A DNA stretch of 64,000 nucleotides from Telluria aromaticivorans (lineage in GTDB: Bacteria > Pseudomonadota > Gammaproteobacteria > Burkholderiales > Burkholderiaceae_D), in NCBI RefSeq assembly GCF_013003915.1, contig NZ_JABAIV010000003.1, positions 620,001 through 684,000 of the forward strand, in the 5' to 3' direction. This document shows, one piece after another, positions 16,614 to 25,899 of this stretch. The notes beneath the pieces were generated by a model. That model was given only the letters and a program-made list of their open reading frames with translations. It was not told where the DNA came from and made no database searches. Position 1 is the stretch's first letter. Each line of letters begins with the position of its first letter. The position numbers were made by a program, and so were the translations under genes.

Positions 16614-19220
16614 TTATGCGGCGGCTTTGGGAGCTGACGACTCCAGGAAATCCTGCGCGAAGCGCTGCAGAACCCCGCCCGCCTCGTAGATCGCGACTTC
16701 TTCGGCCGTATCGAGACGGCAGGTCACCACCACCTCGAGACGCTCGCCGCTGCGGCGATGGATCACCAGCGTCAAATCGGTACGCGGCGTGCACTCGCCC
16801 ACCACGTCGAAGGTCTCGGTGCCGTCGATACCCAGGCTCAAGCGGTTCACGCCCGGCTTGAATTCCAGCGGCAGCACGCCCATGCCCACCAGGTTGGTGC
16901 GGTGGATGCGCTCGAAGCCTTCGGCCACGATCGCTTCCACGCCCGCCAGGCGCACGCCCTTGGCCGCCCAGTCGCGCGACGAGCCCTGGCCGTAGTCGGC
17001 GCCGGCGATCACGATCAGCGGCTGCTTGCGCTCCATATAGGTTTCGATGGCTTCCCACATGCGCGTCACCTGGCCTTCCGGCTCGACGCGCGCGAGCGAA
17101 CCCGCCTTCACGCTGCCGTCCTCGTTGCGCACCATTTCGTTCTTGAGCGTCGGGTTGGCAAAGGTCGCGCGCTGCGCCGTCAGGTGGTCGCCGCGGTGGG
17201 TGGCGTAGGAGTTGAAGTCCTCTTCCGGCAGGCCCATCTTCGCCAGGTATTCGCCGGCGGCGGAGTCCAGCATGATGGCATTCGACGGCGACAGGTGGTC
17301 GGTGGTGATGTTGTCGCCCAGGACCGCCAGCGGACGCATGCCGGCAAGCGAACGCTCGCCCGCCAGCGCGCCTTCCCAGTAGGGCGGACGACGGATATAG
17401 GTGCTCATCGGGCGCCAGTCGTATAGCGGGCTGACCTTGACGCCGTCATCAAGCACGCGCGCGAACATCGGCGTGTAGACCTTGCGGAACTGGTCGGGCT
17501 TGACGCTGGATTCGACGATGGCGTCGATCTCTTCATCAAGCGGCCACAGGTCGGCCAGGCGGATTTCGCGGCCAGCAGCGTCCAGGCCCAGCACGTCCTT
17601 CTCGATGTCGAAGCGGATGGTGCCGGCAATCGCATAGGCCACCACCAGCGGCGGCGACGCCAGGAAGGCCTGCTTCGCATATGGGTGGATGCGGCCGTCG
17701 AAGTTGCGGTTGCCCGACAACACAGCGGTCGCGTACAGGTCGCGGTCGATAATCTCCTGCTGGATGACCGGATCGAGCGCGCCGCTCATGCCGTTGCAGG
17801 TGGTGCAGGCAAAGGCCACCACGCCGAAGCCCAGCTTGTCCAGCTCTGCGCTCAAGCCGGCTTCGTCCAGGTAGAGCGCGACGGCCTTGGAGCCGGGCGC
17901 GAGCGAGCTTTTCACCCAGGGCTTGCGCTGCAGGCCGAGGCGGTTCGCGTTGCGCGCAATCAGGCCTGCCGCGATCATGTTGCGCGGGTTGCTGGTGTTG
18001 GTGCAGCTGGTGATCGCGGCGATGATCACCGCGCCGTCCGGCATCAGGCCTGGCTCGTTCTCCACCACGCCCGAGATGCCGCGCGCGGCCAGCTCCGAGG
18101 TCGGCACACGCTTGTGCGGGTTCGACGGCCCGGCGATATTGCGCACCACGCTCGACAAATCGAAGGAGAGCGTGCGCTCGTACTGCGCCGTTTTCAGGCT
18201 GTCGACCCACAGGCCGGCTTCCTTGGCATAGGTCTCGACCAGGTGCACGGTCTCTTCCTCGCGGCCGGTCAGGCGCAGGTATTTGATGGTCTGCTCGTCG
18301 ATGTAGAACATCGCGGCGGTGGCGCCGAATTCCGGGGCCATGTTCGAGATGGTGGCGCGGTCGCCCAGGGTCAGGCTCGATGCGCCCGCACCGTAGAACT
18401 CGAGATAGCTCGAGACCACTTTCGAGTTGCGCAGGAATTCGGTCAGCGCCAGCACGATATCGGTGGCGGTGATGCCGGGCTGGGCCCTGCCCGTCAGCTC
18501 CACGCCGATGATGTCCGGCAGGCGCATCCACGAGGCGCGGCCCAGCATGACGCTTTCGGCTTCGAGGCCGCCGACGCCGATGGCGATCACGCCCAGCGCA
18601 TCGACCATCGGGGTGTGCGAGTCGGTGCCGACCAGGGTGTCCGGATAGGCCACGCCCTGTTCCGACTGGATGACGGGCGACATGCGCTCCAGGTTGATCT
18701 GGTGCAGGATGCCGTTCCCCGGTGGGATCACGTCGACGTTCTGAAAGGCCTTCTTGGTCCACTCGATGAAGTGGAAGCGGTCTTCGTTGCGGCGGTCTTC
18801 GATCGCGCGGTTCTTGGCGAAGGCGTCCGGGTCGAACCCGCCGCATTCGACCGCCAGCGAGTGGTCGACCACCAGCTGGGTCGGCACCACCGGGTTGACC
18901 ATGGCCGGGTCGCCGCCCTGCAGGGCGATGGCGTCGCGCAGGCCGGCCAGGTCGACCAGCGCGGTCTGGCCCAGGATGTCGTGGCAGACCACGCGCGCCG
19001 GGAACCACGGGAAGTCGAGGTCCTGCTTGCGCTCGATGAGCTGCTTGAGCGAGTCGGTCATGGTGGCCGGATCGCAGCGGCGCACCAGGTTCTCGGCCAG
19101 CACGCGCGAGGTATAGGGCAGCGTGTCGTAGGCGCCGGGCTGGATCGCATCGATCGCGCCGCGCGTGTCGAAGTAGTCCAGGGAGGTGCCAGGCAGGGGT
19201 TTGCGGTGATTGGTATTCAT
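16614..19220 (-). CDS. acnD: 2-methylcitrate dehydratase, Fe/S-dependent, AcnD type
   Basis: AcnD is an aconitase-family enzyme that dehydrates 2-methylcitrate in propionate catabolism, working together with PrpF. The 868-residue sequence has the aconitase iron-sulfur ligands in ITSCTNTSNPRNMIAAG and FACTTCNGMSG, the substrate loop DSHTPMVDALGV and the C-terminal swivelling domain (GADYGQGSSRDWAAKG). Length and the start MNTNHRKPLPGTSLDYFD agree with AcnD and not with AcnA. There is no prpD in the cluster, so this enzyme should carry the dehydratase step. It lies between prpC and prpF, separated from prpC by a 285-base gap containing repeats. Confidence 0.95.
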   Translation of the reverse strand: MNTNHRKPLPGTSLDYFDTRGAIDAIQPGAYDTLPYTSRVLAENLVRRCDPATMTDSLKQLIERKQDLDFPWFPARVVCHDILGQTALVDLAGLRDAIALQGGDPAMVNPVVPTQLVVDHSLAVECGGFDPDAFAKNRAIEDRRNEDRFHFIEWTKKAFQNVDVIPPGNGILHQINLERMSPVIQSEQGVAYPDTLVGTDSHTPMVDALGVIAIGVGGLEAESVMLGRASWMRLPDIIGVELTGRAQPGITATDIVLALTEFLRNSKVVSSYLEFYGAGASSLTLGDRATISNMAPEFGATAAMFYIDEQTIKYLRLTGREEETVHLVETYAKEAGLWVDSLKTAQYERTLSFDLSSVVRNIAGPSNPHKRVPTSELAARGISGVVENEPGLMPDGAVIIAAITSCTNTSNPRNMIAAGLIARNANRLGLQRKPWVKSSLAPGSKAVALYLDEAGLSAELDKLGFGVVAFACTTCNGMSGALDPVIQQEIIDRDLYATAVLSGNRNFDGRIHPYAKQAFLASPPLVVAYAIAGTIRFDIEKDVLGLDAAGREIRLADLWPLDEEIDAIVESSVKPDQFRKVYTPMFARVLDDGVKVSPLYDWRPMSTYIRRPPYWEGALAGERSLAGMRPLAVLGDNITTDHLSPSNAIMLDSAAGEYLAKMGLPEEDFNSYATHRGDHLTAQRATFANPTLKNEMVRNEDGSVKAGSLARVEPEGQVTRMWEAIETYMERKQPLIVIAGADYGQGSSRDWAAKGVRLAGVEAIVAEGFERIHRTNLVGMGVLPLEFKPGVNRLSLGIDGTETFDVVGECTPRTDLTLVIHRRSGERLEVVVTCRLDTAEEVAIYEAGGVLQRFAQDFLESSAPKAAA

Positions 19221-19295
19221 GTCTGTATCTCGTGTGCTCGTTTGCCGGTCCGCTCGATATGCTCGACGCGTCCGATTACTTAGCCACCCTTGAAA

Positions 19296-19481
19296 CCGTC
19301 ATCCCGGCGCAGGCCGGGATCCAATTTTGCACGCGGGCTGCCGACGCATAACTTGGGTACCGGCCTTCGCCGGTACGACGGGCTACTGTTGCGGGCCGTC
19401 CGAACTGGCGCAAGTGGCCCGCAAGCAAACTTGGGCGGGAACAATGCCAGTGACATTGTTCCCGCCTTCGCCGGTACGACG
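19296..19481. repeat. Cluster of CCGGCGAAGGCCGG-type palindromic repeats
   Basis: Three related palindromes lie between prpC and acnD: CGTCATCCCGGCGCAGGCCGG at the left, GGTACCGGCCTTCGCCGGTACGACGG in the middle and CCCGCCTTCGCCGGTACGACGG at the right. A separate perfect hairpin, CGGGAACAATG / CATTGTTCCCG, spans 19436-19464. The arrangement resembles a REP/BIME cluster. Its position inside the operon could lower or stabilise the distal acnD-prpF message. Confidence 0.8.
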
Positions 19482-19505
19482 GTCTTGAGGCTGGTAGTAC
19501 TGTCC

Positions 19506-20666
19506 TTACTTCCGATCCGCAATCGGCACGAACTGCAGGTCTTCCGGACCGACGTAGTTCGCGCTCGGGCGGATGATCTTGTTGTCAATGCGCTGCTCGA
19601 TCACGTGCGCGGCCCAGCCGGAGGTGCGCGAGATGACGAACAGCGGCGTGAACATGGCGGTCGGCACGCCCATCATGTGGTACGAAACGGCCGAGAACCA
19701 GTCCAGGTTCGGGAACATCTTCTTGACTTCCCACATCACCGATTCCAGGCGCTCGGCGATGTCGAACATCTTCATCGAACCGGATGCCAAGGACAGCGAA
19801 CGCGCCACTTCCTTGATCACCACGTTGCGCGGGTCGCTGATGGTGTAGACCGGGTGGCCGAAGCCGATCACGACCTCCTTGTTGGCCACGCGGTTGCGAA
19901 TGTCGGCTTCGGCTTCGTCGGCGTTCTCGTAGCGCTTCTGGATGTCCAGCGCCACTTCGTTGGCGCCGCCGTGCTTCGGGCCGCGCAGGGCGCCGATCGC
20001 GCCGGTGATGGCCGAGTGCATGTCCGAACCGGTGCCGCCGATCACGCGGGCGGTAAAGGTCGAGGCATTGAACTCGTGCTCGGCATACAGGATCAGCGAG
20101 GTGTGCATGGCGCGGACCCATTCCTCTTTCGGCGCGTGGCCGTGCAGCAGGTGCAGGAAGTGGCCGCCGATCGAGTCGTCGTCGGTCTCTACTTCGATGC
20201 GCTTGCCATTGTGGCTGTAGTGGTACCAGTACAGCAGCATCGAGCCGAAGGATGCCATCAGGCGGTCGGCGATGTCGCGCGCGCCCGGGATATTATGGTC
20301 GTCCTTTTCCGGCAGGGTGCAGCCCAGCACCGACACGCCGGTGCGCATCACGTCCATCGGGTGGGCGCCGGCCGGCAGCGCCTCGAGCGCGCTCTTGACC
20401 GCCTGCGGCAGGCCGCGCAGCGATTTCAGCTTGGCCTTGTAGCCCTTCAGTTCAGCGGTCGTCGGCAGCTTGCCGTGCACCAGCAGGTAGGCGATTTCCT
20501 CGAACTCGCAGCTGGTGGCGACGTCCAGGATGTCGTAGCCGCGGTAGTGCAGATCGTTGCCCGATTTGCCGACCGAGCACAGCGCGGTATTGCCGGCGGC
20601 GACGCCGGACAGGGCCACCGATTTCTTCGGCTTGAACGTTGGGGTATCGTTGTTCTGGGTGCTCAT
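19506..20666 (-). CDS. prpC: 2-methylcitrate synthase
   Basis: PrpC condenses propionyl-CoA with oxaloacetate to 2-methylcitrate. The 386-residue protein is a short-type citrate synthase with the motifs [29 protein letters not shown] and [14 protein letters not shown], which contain the catalytic histidines, and the C-terminal [17 protein letters not shown] typical of methylcitrate synthases. AAGGAG stands at a good distance before the ATG. It follows prpB after 24 bases. Confidence 0.96.
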   Translation of the reverse strand: MSTQNNDTPTFKPKKSVALSGVAAGNTALCSVGKSGNDLHYRGYDILDVATSCEFEEIAYLLVHGKLPTTAELKGYKAKLKSLRGLPQAVKSALEALPAGAHPMDVMRTGVSVLGCTLPEKDDHNIPGARDIADRLMASFGSMLLYWYHYSHNGKRIEVETDDDSIGGHFLHLLHGHAPKEEWVRAMHTSLILYAEHEFNASTFTARVIGGTGSDMHSAITGAIGALRGPKHGGANEVALDIQKRYENADEAEADIRNRVANKEVVIGFGHPVYTISDPRNVVIKEVARSLSLASGSMKMFDIAERLESVMWEVKKMFPNLDWFSAVSYHMMGVPTAMFTPLFVISRTSGWAAHVIEQRIDNKIIRPSANYVGPEDLQFVPIADRK

Positions 20667-20690
20667 GCGTGCGGCTCCTTATTTGGTTTC

Positions 20691-21581
20691 TTATTTACTT
20701 TTCTTTTGGGCGAACAGCGCGTCGAGCTTCTGCTCGTAGCTGTGGTAATCGATGCGGTCGTACAGTTCGGCGCGGGTCTGCATCGTCTCCAGCACGTTCT
20801 GCTGGGTGCCGTCGCGGCGAATGGCGTTGTACACGTTTTCGGCCGCCTTGTTCATGGCGCGGAAGGCCGACAGCGGGTACAGCACCAGGCCGACGTGGGC
20901 GCTTTTCAGTTCTTCGACGGTGAACAGCGGGGTCGAACCGAATTCGGTGATGTTGGCCAGCACCGGCACCTTCACGGCGTCGGCAAACTGCTTGTACATG
21001 GCGAGGCTGGTCATGGCTTCCGGGAAGATCATGTCCGCGCCGGCTTCGACACAGGCGACGGCGCGCTCGATCGCGGCGTCCAGGCCTTCGACGGCCAGCG
21101 CATCGGTGCGCGCCATGATGACGAAGTCCTCGTCGATGCGGGCGTCCGCCGCCGCTTTCACGCGGTCGACCATCTCGTCGAGGCTGACGATTTCCTTGCC
21201 CGGACGGTGGCCGCAGCGCTTGGCGCCGACCTGGTCTTCGATATGGCAGGCGGCTGCGCCAGCCTTGCTGAGCGAACGCACGGTGCGCGCGACGTTGAAG
21301 GCCGAGGCGCCGAAGCCGGTGTCGATGTCGACCAGCAGCGGCAGGTCGCAGACGTCGGTGATGCGGCGCACGTCGACCAGCACGTCGTCCAGGTTCGAGA
21401 TGCCCAGGTCCGGCAGGCCCAGCGAACCGGCGGCCACGCCGCCACCCGACAGGTAGATCGCCTTGAAGCCGGCACGCTTGGCCAGCAGTGCGTGGTTGGC
21501 ATTGATGGCGCCGACGACCTGCAGCGGGGATTCTTCCTGGACTGCCTTGCGGAATGCCGCACCGGCGGAATACTGGCTCAT
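20691..21581 (-). CDS. prpB: 2-methylisocitrate lyase
   Basis: PrpB cleaves 2-methylisocitrate to pyruvate and succinate, the last step of the methylcitrate cycle. The 296-residue protein has the isocitrate lyase superfamily elements: [18 protein letters not shown] for Mg2+ binding, the active-site loop [11 protein letters not shown] with its catalytic cysteine, and [20 protein letters not shown]. It is the first gene of the prp operon. A near-consensus sigma-54 promoter lies 46-62 bases upstream of its start and a candidate PrpR site lies further upstream. Confidence 0.96.
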   Translation of the reverse strand: MSQYSAGAAFRKAVQEESPLQVVGAINANHALLAKRAGFKAIYLSGGGVAAGSLGLPDLGISNLDDVLVDVRRITDVCDLPLLVDIDTGFGASAFNVARTVRSLSKAGAAACHIEDQVGAKRCGHRPGKEIVSLDEMVDRVKAAADARIDEDFVIMARTDALAVEGLDAAIERAVACVEAGADMIFPEAMTSLAMYKQFADAVKVPVLANITEFGSTPLFTVEELKSAHVGLVLYPLSAFRAMNKAAENVYNAIRRDGTQQNVLETMQTRAELYDRIDYHSYEQKLDALFAQKKSK

Positions 21582-21626
21582 GCTTAACCTTTCGAATGAT
21601 ACGTTGAACGACTACCCTGGCTCTAA

Positions 21627-21643
21627 TGCAAGGGGCGTGCCAG
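21627..21643 (-). promoter_or_regulatory. Sigma-54 promoter of the prp operon
   Basis: On the minus strand the sequence reads CTGGCACGCCCCTTGCA. This matches the -24/-12 consensus (TGGCACG-N4-TTGC) at every conserved base, with exactly ten bases between the GG and GC cores. Transcription would begin near 21616, about 35 bases before prpB. PrpR, encoded 2.4 kb away, is a sigma-54 activator. Confidence 0.88.
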
Positions 21644-21736
21644 CCTGTGCGGGCAGCCCCGTGCCTTGGAATTCAAGCACTTGGCAGCGTTTGGGCCGGC
21701 TAGTCCGCGCATTCTTCAACTATTGCGTTTCATTAT

Positions 21737-21751
21737 GTTTCACAGTGAAAC
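21737..21751. promoter_or_regulatory. Candidate PrpR upstream activating site for prpB
   Basis: GTTTCAC-A-GTGAAAC is a perfect 15-base palindrome, in half-site form GTTTCA-N3-TGAAAC. Its centre is about 128 bases upstream of the expected start point of the sigma-54 promoter, a usual enhancer position. A second GTTTCA half-site lies just to its left. The same architecture is found before prpR. Confidence 0.75.
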
Positions 21752-21772
21752 GTCAAATGGAACATGATACCA

Positions 21773-21798
21773 ACAAAAAACCCCGCCGTAGCGGGGTT
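21773..21798 (-). terminator. Terminator after actP
   Basis: The stem AACCCCGC / GCGGGGTT with a CGTA loop is followed on the minus strand by six T residues. It lies 35 bases beyond the actP stop and separates the actP transcript from the prpB regulatory region. Confidence 0.88.
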
Positions 21799-21832
21799 GG
21801 GGCAAAGCAGACAGCCTGTGAGTGCCAAAGGC

Positions 21833-23494
21833 TCAGTGCCCGCTGGCCCCAGACGCCCCGATGCCGGTTTCCGAGCGCACTTCCTGCGCTTCGAAGCCGG
21901 CCTTGTCGATGGCCGCGCGCGGGCTCTTGTCGGTGATGGAGAAGAACCAGATGCCGAAGAAGCCAATCGGCATCGAGAAGATCGCCGGCGAGGTGTAGGG
22001 GAAGATGGCTTCGGCATTGCCCAGCACGTCGACCCAGACCGACTTCGACACCACTGTCAGCACCACCGCCGTGCCCAGGCCAAGGAAACCACCGACCGTC
22101 GCACCGCGCGTGGTGCAGTTCTTCCACAACACCGACATGAACAGCACCGGGAAGTTGGCCGAGGCCGCGATGGCGAATGCCAGCGACACCATGAAGGCCA
22201 CGTTCTGCTTTTCAAAGGCGATGCCCAGCAGCACCGCAATGAAGCCGAGGCAAATGGTGGTGATTTTCGACACCCGCAGTTCGCTGCTGCTGGTCGCCGT
22301 GCCCTTGGCGAACACGGTGGCATACAAATCATGCGACACCGCCGAGGCGCCCGACAGGGTCAGGCCCGCCACCACCGCGAGGATGGTCGCGAAGGCCACC
22401 GCCGAAATGAAGCCGAGGAAGATGTCGCCGCCCACGGCCTTGGCCAGGTGCACCGCCGCCATGTTGTTCCCGCCCAGCAGCTTCCCGGCTGCATCCTTGA
22501 ATTCCGGATTGGTCCCGACGAGCACGATCGCGCCAAAGCCGATGATGAAGGTGAGGATGTAGAAATAACCGATCCAGGTGGTCGCCCACAACACCGACTT
22601 GCGCGCCTCCTTGGCGCTCGGGACGGTGAAGAAGCGCATCAGGATGTGCGGCAGGCCGGCAGTGCCGAACATCAGCGCCATGCCGAAGGAGATCGCCGAG
22701 ATCGGGTCTTTCACAAAATTACCCGGGCCCATGATGCTGAAGCCCTTGGCGTGCAGGTCGGTGGCGGTGGCGAACAGCTTTTCCGGGCTGAAGTTAAATT
22801 GCGCCAGGACCGCGAAGGCCATGTACGAGGCCCCCGACAGCAGGAGCACGGCCTTGATGATCTGGACCCAGGTGGTGGCGGTCATGCCGCCGAACAGCAC
22901 GTAGACCATCATCAGCACGCCGACGATCACGACCGCGATCCAGTATTCGAGGCCGAACAGCAGCTTGATGAGCTGGCCGGCGCCCACCATCTGCGCGATG
23001 AGATAGAACAGGACCACTACCAGGGTGCCGGAGGCTGCGAACACACGGATCGGCTTCTGGTGGAAGCGGTAGGCGGCGACATCGGCGAAGGTGAAGCGGC
23101 CGAGGTTGCGCAGGCGTTCGGCCATCAGGAAGGTGATGACCGGCCAGCCGACCAGGAAGCCGATGGCATAGATCAGGCCGTCGAAACCGTCGAGGAAGAC
23201 GGCCGCCGAAATGCCAAGGAAGGACGCGGCCGACATGAAGTCGCCTGCAATCGCCAGCCCGTTCTGGAAGCCGGTGATGCCGCCGCCGGCAGTGTAGAAA
23301 TCGGATGCCGAACGGGTCTTGGACGCCGCCCACTTGGTGATGAAGAGCGTGAAGATGACGAAGGCCGCGAACATGGTGATCGCGGTCCAGTTGGTGGCCT
23401 GCTTGGTGGCCTGGCCGAGGTCGGGTGCGGCCATGGCGGCGCCGGCTGCGGCCAGCAGCATCAACGCTGCCGAAGCACGAAGCGTGGTCTTCAT
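21833..23494 (-). CDS. actP: Cation/acetate symporter ActP (short-chain carboxylate uptake)
   Basis: This is a sodium:solute symporter family protein of 553 residues with an N-terminal signal-like segment ([22 protein letters not shown]) and about thirteen further membrane helices. Family motifs such as [30 protein letters not shown] and [18 protein letters not shown] are those of ActP, which imports acetate and related short-chain acids including propionate. It overlaps the upstream DUF485 gene by four bases, the usual pairing. Its position between prpR and prpBC-acnD-prpF suggests that here it may supply propionate, but substrate preference cannot be read from the sequence. Confidence 0.93.
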   Translation of the reverse strand: MKTTLRASAALMLLAAAGAAMAAPDLGQATKQATNWTAITMFAAFVIFTLFITKWAASKTRSASDFYTAGGGITGFQNGLAIAGDFMSAASFLGISAAVFLDGFDGLIYAIGFLVGWPVITFLMAERLRNLGRFTFADVAAYRFHQKPIRVFAASGTLVVVLFYLIAQMVGAGQLIKLLFGLEYWIAVVIVGVLMMVYVLFGGMTATTWVQIIKAVLLLSGASYMAFAVLAQFNFSPEKLFATATDLHAKGFSIMGPGNFVKDPISAISFGMALMFGTAGLPHILMRFFTVPSAKEARKSVLWATTWIGYFYILTFIIGFGAIVLVGTNPEFKDAAGKLLGGNNMAAVHLAKAVGGDIFLGFISAVAFATILAVVAGLTLSGASAVSHDLYATVFAKGTATSSSELRVSKITTICLGFIAVLLGIAFEKQNVAFMVSLAFAIAASANFPVLFMSVLWKNCTTRGATVGGFLGLGTAVVLTVVSKSVWVDVLGNAEAIFPYTSPAIFSMPIGFFGIWFFSITDKSPRAAIDKAGFEAQEVRSETGIGASGASGH

Positions 23495-23799
23495 GCGCCC
23501 ACCTTCGCCCGGATGGCTGCGGTCAGCTCATCGTAGCGGCCGTTGGCGCGGCGCACGTAGATACCGGTGATCACAACGGTAAACACGATGACGAACAAGC
23601 CAAGCGGGATGCCCCAGGTCATCACGCCTTCACCGATGCGGGTGCCGAGGAACTCCTTGTTGAAAGCGACCAGCAACGTGAAACCGTAGTAGACGATCAT
23701 CATCGCCCAGGTGAGGGTCCAGCCGAAACGCGAACGCGTCCGGACCAGCGTGTGGTAGTCCGGATCAGCCTTGATCCGCTGTACGAGATCTTGTTCCAT
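23491..23799 (-). CDS. DUF485 membrane protein (YjcH-like)
   Basis: This 102-residue inner-membrane protein has two predicted helices ([18 protein letters not shown] and [21 protein letters not shown]) and the DUF485 pattern. In many proteobacteria it is encoded just before actP, as YjcH is in E. coli, and probably assists the symporter, although its exact role is unknown. A GGAGACAAC motif precedes the ATG. The four-base overlap with actP points to translational coupling. Confidence 0.92.
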   Translation of the reverse strand: MEQDLVQRIKADPDYHTLVRTRSRFGWTLTWAMMIVYYGFTLLVAFNKEFLGTRIGEGVMTWGIPLGLFVIVFTVVITGIYVRRANGRYDELTAAIRAKVGA

Positions 23800-23854
23800 G
23801 TTGTCTCCTGATGTTCTCGTGTTGCCTTTTCACGGGCTTGACCCAGCTTACTCC

Positions 23855-23908
23855 TACGCGCTTACCACTTACTTACTTACTTTACGCGCTTACCACTAAC
23901 TTACTTGC
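23855..23908. repeat. 28-bp tandem direct repeat upstream of DUF485-actP
   Basis: A 26-base unit beginning TACGCGCTTACCACT occurs twice with a period of 28 bases; the copies differ at two positions. A partial third copy (TTACGCACGCG) follows. It lies in the divergent region between the DUF485 gene and prpR, 55-110 bases upstream of the DUF485 start. Confidence 0.85.
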
Positions 23909-23944
23909 TTACGCACGCGCCGCCCTACTTCGCGCTGCAACAAT

Positions 23945-23959
23945 GTTTCAGGCTGAAAC
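23945..23959. promoter_or_regulatory. Candidate PrpR site upstream of prpR
   Basis: GTTTCA-GGC-TGAAAC repeats the GTTTCA-N3-TGAAAC architecture found upstream of prpB. It ends 30 bases before the prpR ATG, and an extra TGAAAC half-site (23984-23989) abuts the start codon. It may mediate autoregulation of prpR and might also serve the divergent DUF485-actP genes. Confidence 0.7.
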
Positions 23960-23989
23960 GCCCGGCATGAAATCGACTACACTTGAAAC

Positions 23990-25597
23990 ATGAGTTACTC
24001 CACCCGCAATCCGGCTAGCGGCGCCGCGGACAGCGACAAGCCGGTGATCTGGACCGTCTCGGTCTCGCGCCTGTCCGACCTGTTCCGCGACATCACCCTC
24101 GAATACGATCACCTAGCTATGATCGAACCACTGCACCTTGGGTTCGATGAAGCTGCACGACATCTGCGCGAACGCATGGCCACCGAGCGTTGCGACGTCG
24201 TGATCGCCGCCGGATCGAACGCCGCCTACCTGAAGGGGCGCGTCTCGGTGCCGGTGGTCGTGGCCAAGGCCAGCGGCTTCGACGTGATGCAGGCCCTCTC
24301 GCGCGCACGGCAGGTGTCAGGCCGCATCGGCGTGATCACCTACCAGGAACCGCTGCCCGAGTTGGCCGAGTTCGCCTCGACTTTCGGCATCGCCATTGCC
24401 CAGCGCACTTATGTGACGGAGGAGGATGCACGCGCCGGCATCAACCAGCTCAAGGCTGCCGGCATCGAGGTCATCGTCGGCGCCGGCCTGATTACCGACC
24501 TCGCCGAGGAAGCTGGCTTGAGCGCCGTATTCCTGTATTCGGCCGCGTCGATCCGCCAGGCCTTCGACGACGCGCTGGAAATGGCGCGCCTGACCCAGCT
24601 GGAAGCGAACCGCGGGCGCCGCACGCCGGCGCCGGAGACCCGCCGTGCGCGGCGCGGCCTGCACGACCTGCGTGGGGAGTCAAGCGCCATGGAGCGGCTG
24701 CGCCAGACGGTCGTGCTGTATGCGCGCTCGCCCGCCACGGTCCTGATCCACGGCGAAACCGGCAGCGGCAAGGAACTGGTGGCCCAGGCCATCCACCGCG
24801 AAGGACCGCGGCGCGGCGCCAACCGTCCCTTCGTGGCCGTGAACTGCGGCGCGATTGCCGAATCGCTGCTGGAATCGGAACTGTTCGGCCACGAGGAAGG
24901 CGCTTTCACCGGTGCCCGCCGCGGCGGCCATGCCGGCCTGTTCGAGGCGGCCAACACCGGCACCCTGTTCCTCGATGAAATCGGTGAAATGCCGCTCGCC
25001 CTGCAGACCCGCCTGCTGCGGGTGCTCGAAGAACGCGAAGTGATGCGGGTCGGCGGTACCCGCCCGGTGCCGATCGACGTGCGCGTGGTCAGCGCGACCC
25101 ACTGCGACCTGGAAGCGCGGGTGCGCGAGGGGCGCTTCCGCGCCGATTTGTTCTACCGCCTGGCCGTGCTGCGCTTGAGGCTGCCGCCGCTGCGCGAGCG
25201 CCTGCCCGATATCGCGCCGCTGGCCGAATGGTCGCTCAAGAATGCGCTGGCGGCGCTGGACGCAAGGCCGCACCCGAACCTGCATGCCGAGGTCGCTGCC
25301 TGCGCCGCGCTGCTGGAGGCCTATGACTGGCCGGGCAATGTGCGCGAGTTGCGCAACCTGATGGAAAGGCTGGCGTTGTTTTTGGCGGCGGAACCCTTGC
25401 AGGCGCTGACGCCGAGTTTCCTGTTGTCGATTGCTCCGGAGTTAGGAATGCAGGCGACCCTTCCTGTGTCGATGTCGGGAAGCGAGAGCATTGCAGCCGT
25501 CCTGGCACGTTATGGTGGCCAACGCGATGCAGCGGCAAAGCATTTGGGCATTAGCCGCACGACCCTGTGGCGCCGTTTGAAGACCGAAAACCCGTAG
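23990..25597 (+). CDS. prpR: Propionate catabolism regulator PrpR (sigma-54 activator)
   Basis: PrpR activates the prp operon with RNA polymerase-sigma-54; in enteric bacteria it responds to 2-methylcitrate. The 535-residue protein has an N-terminal PrpR_N sensor domain (about residues 30-195), an AAA+ domain (about 225-455) with the Walker A motif GETGSGKE and the sigma-54 contact motif GAFTGA, and a C-terminal Fis-type helix-turn-helix ([18 protein letters not shown]). All activator motifs are intact. The gene ends CCG-TAG where a dispersed repeat begins, so its stop codon is supplied by the repeat. The sigma-54 promoter before prpB supports its function. Confidence 0.94.
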   Translation: MSYSTRNPASGAADSDKPVIWTVSVSRLSDLFRDITLEYDHLAMIEPLHLGFDEAARHLRERMATERCDVVIAAGSNAAYLKGRVSVPVVVAKASGFDVMQALSRARQVSGRIGVITYQEPLPELAEFASTFGIAIAQRTYVTEEDARAGINQLKAAGIEVIVGAGLITDLAEEAGLSAVFLYSAASIRQAFDDALEMARLTQLEANRGRRTPAPETRRARRGLHDLRGESSAMERLRQTVVLYARSPATVLIHGETGSGKELVAQAIHREGPRRGANRPFVAVNCGAIAESLLESELFGHEEGAFTGARRGGHAGLFEAANTGTLFLDEIGEMPLALQTRLLRVLEEREVMRVGGTRPVPIDVRVVSATHCDLEARVREGRFRADLFYRLAVLRLRLPPLRERLPDIAPLAEWSLKNALAALDARPHPNLHAEVAACAALLEAYDWPGNVRELRNLMERLALFLAAEPLQALTPSFLLSIAPELGMQATLPVSMSGSESIAAVLARYGGQRDAAAKHLGISRTTLWRRLKTENP

Positions 25598-25771
25598 GGT
25601 GGGCAAATCGTAGTTCAGGCCACTGGCCTGAACTACCTTGCCCACGCGTTCAAATCACGCCAGAAACACGGCGACGCGGTTGTTCACGGGCTGGTTGAAC
25701 GCGTGGGCAGAATCTGCCCAACCTACGGATATCGACGGATCTAAAGTTGGCTGGATACCTGCCACCCTACG
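25592..25771. repeat. Two-hairpin dispersed repeat, copy 4, compound
   Basis: The left end CCGTAGGGTGGGCAA begins at the prpR stop codon and is followed by an inserted 12-base perfect hairpin GTAGTTCAGGCC / GGCCTGAACTAC, then CTTGCCCACGCGTTCAA. A mirrored part GGTTGAACGCGTGGGCAGA ... TCTGCCCAACCTACGG follows, and a third end fragment GCCACCCTACG closes the region. It fills most of the gap between prpR and the cystathionine beta-synthase gene; nothing else is seen there except the ribosome binding site CGGAGGC at its far end. Confidence 0.85.
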
Positions 25772-25899
25772 AGATCAACACCAGTGGTCGCAAACGCATT
25801 ATCATGACTTTTTTACATGGCTTGGCGCCCATACCCACCTTCTAAGCGCCAGCTCTTCGCAAGCACTGCCCGGGCCCTGCCCGGCCTTCCGGAGGCAAT

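Noticed and set aside
23855..23920. CRISPR-like short tandem repeats
   Set aside because: There are only two and a half copies with a 2-base gap and no spacers, so it is a simple tandem repeat.
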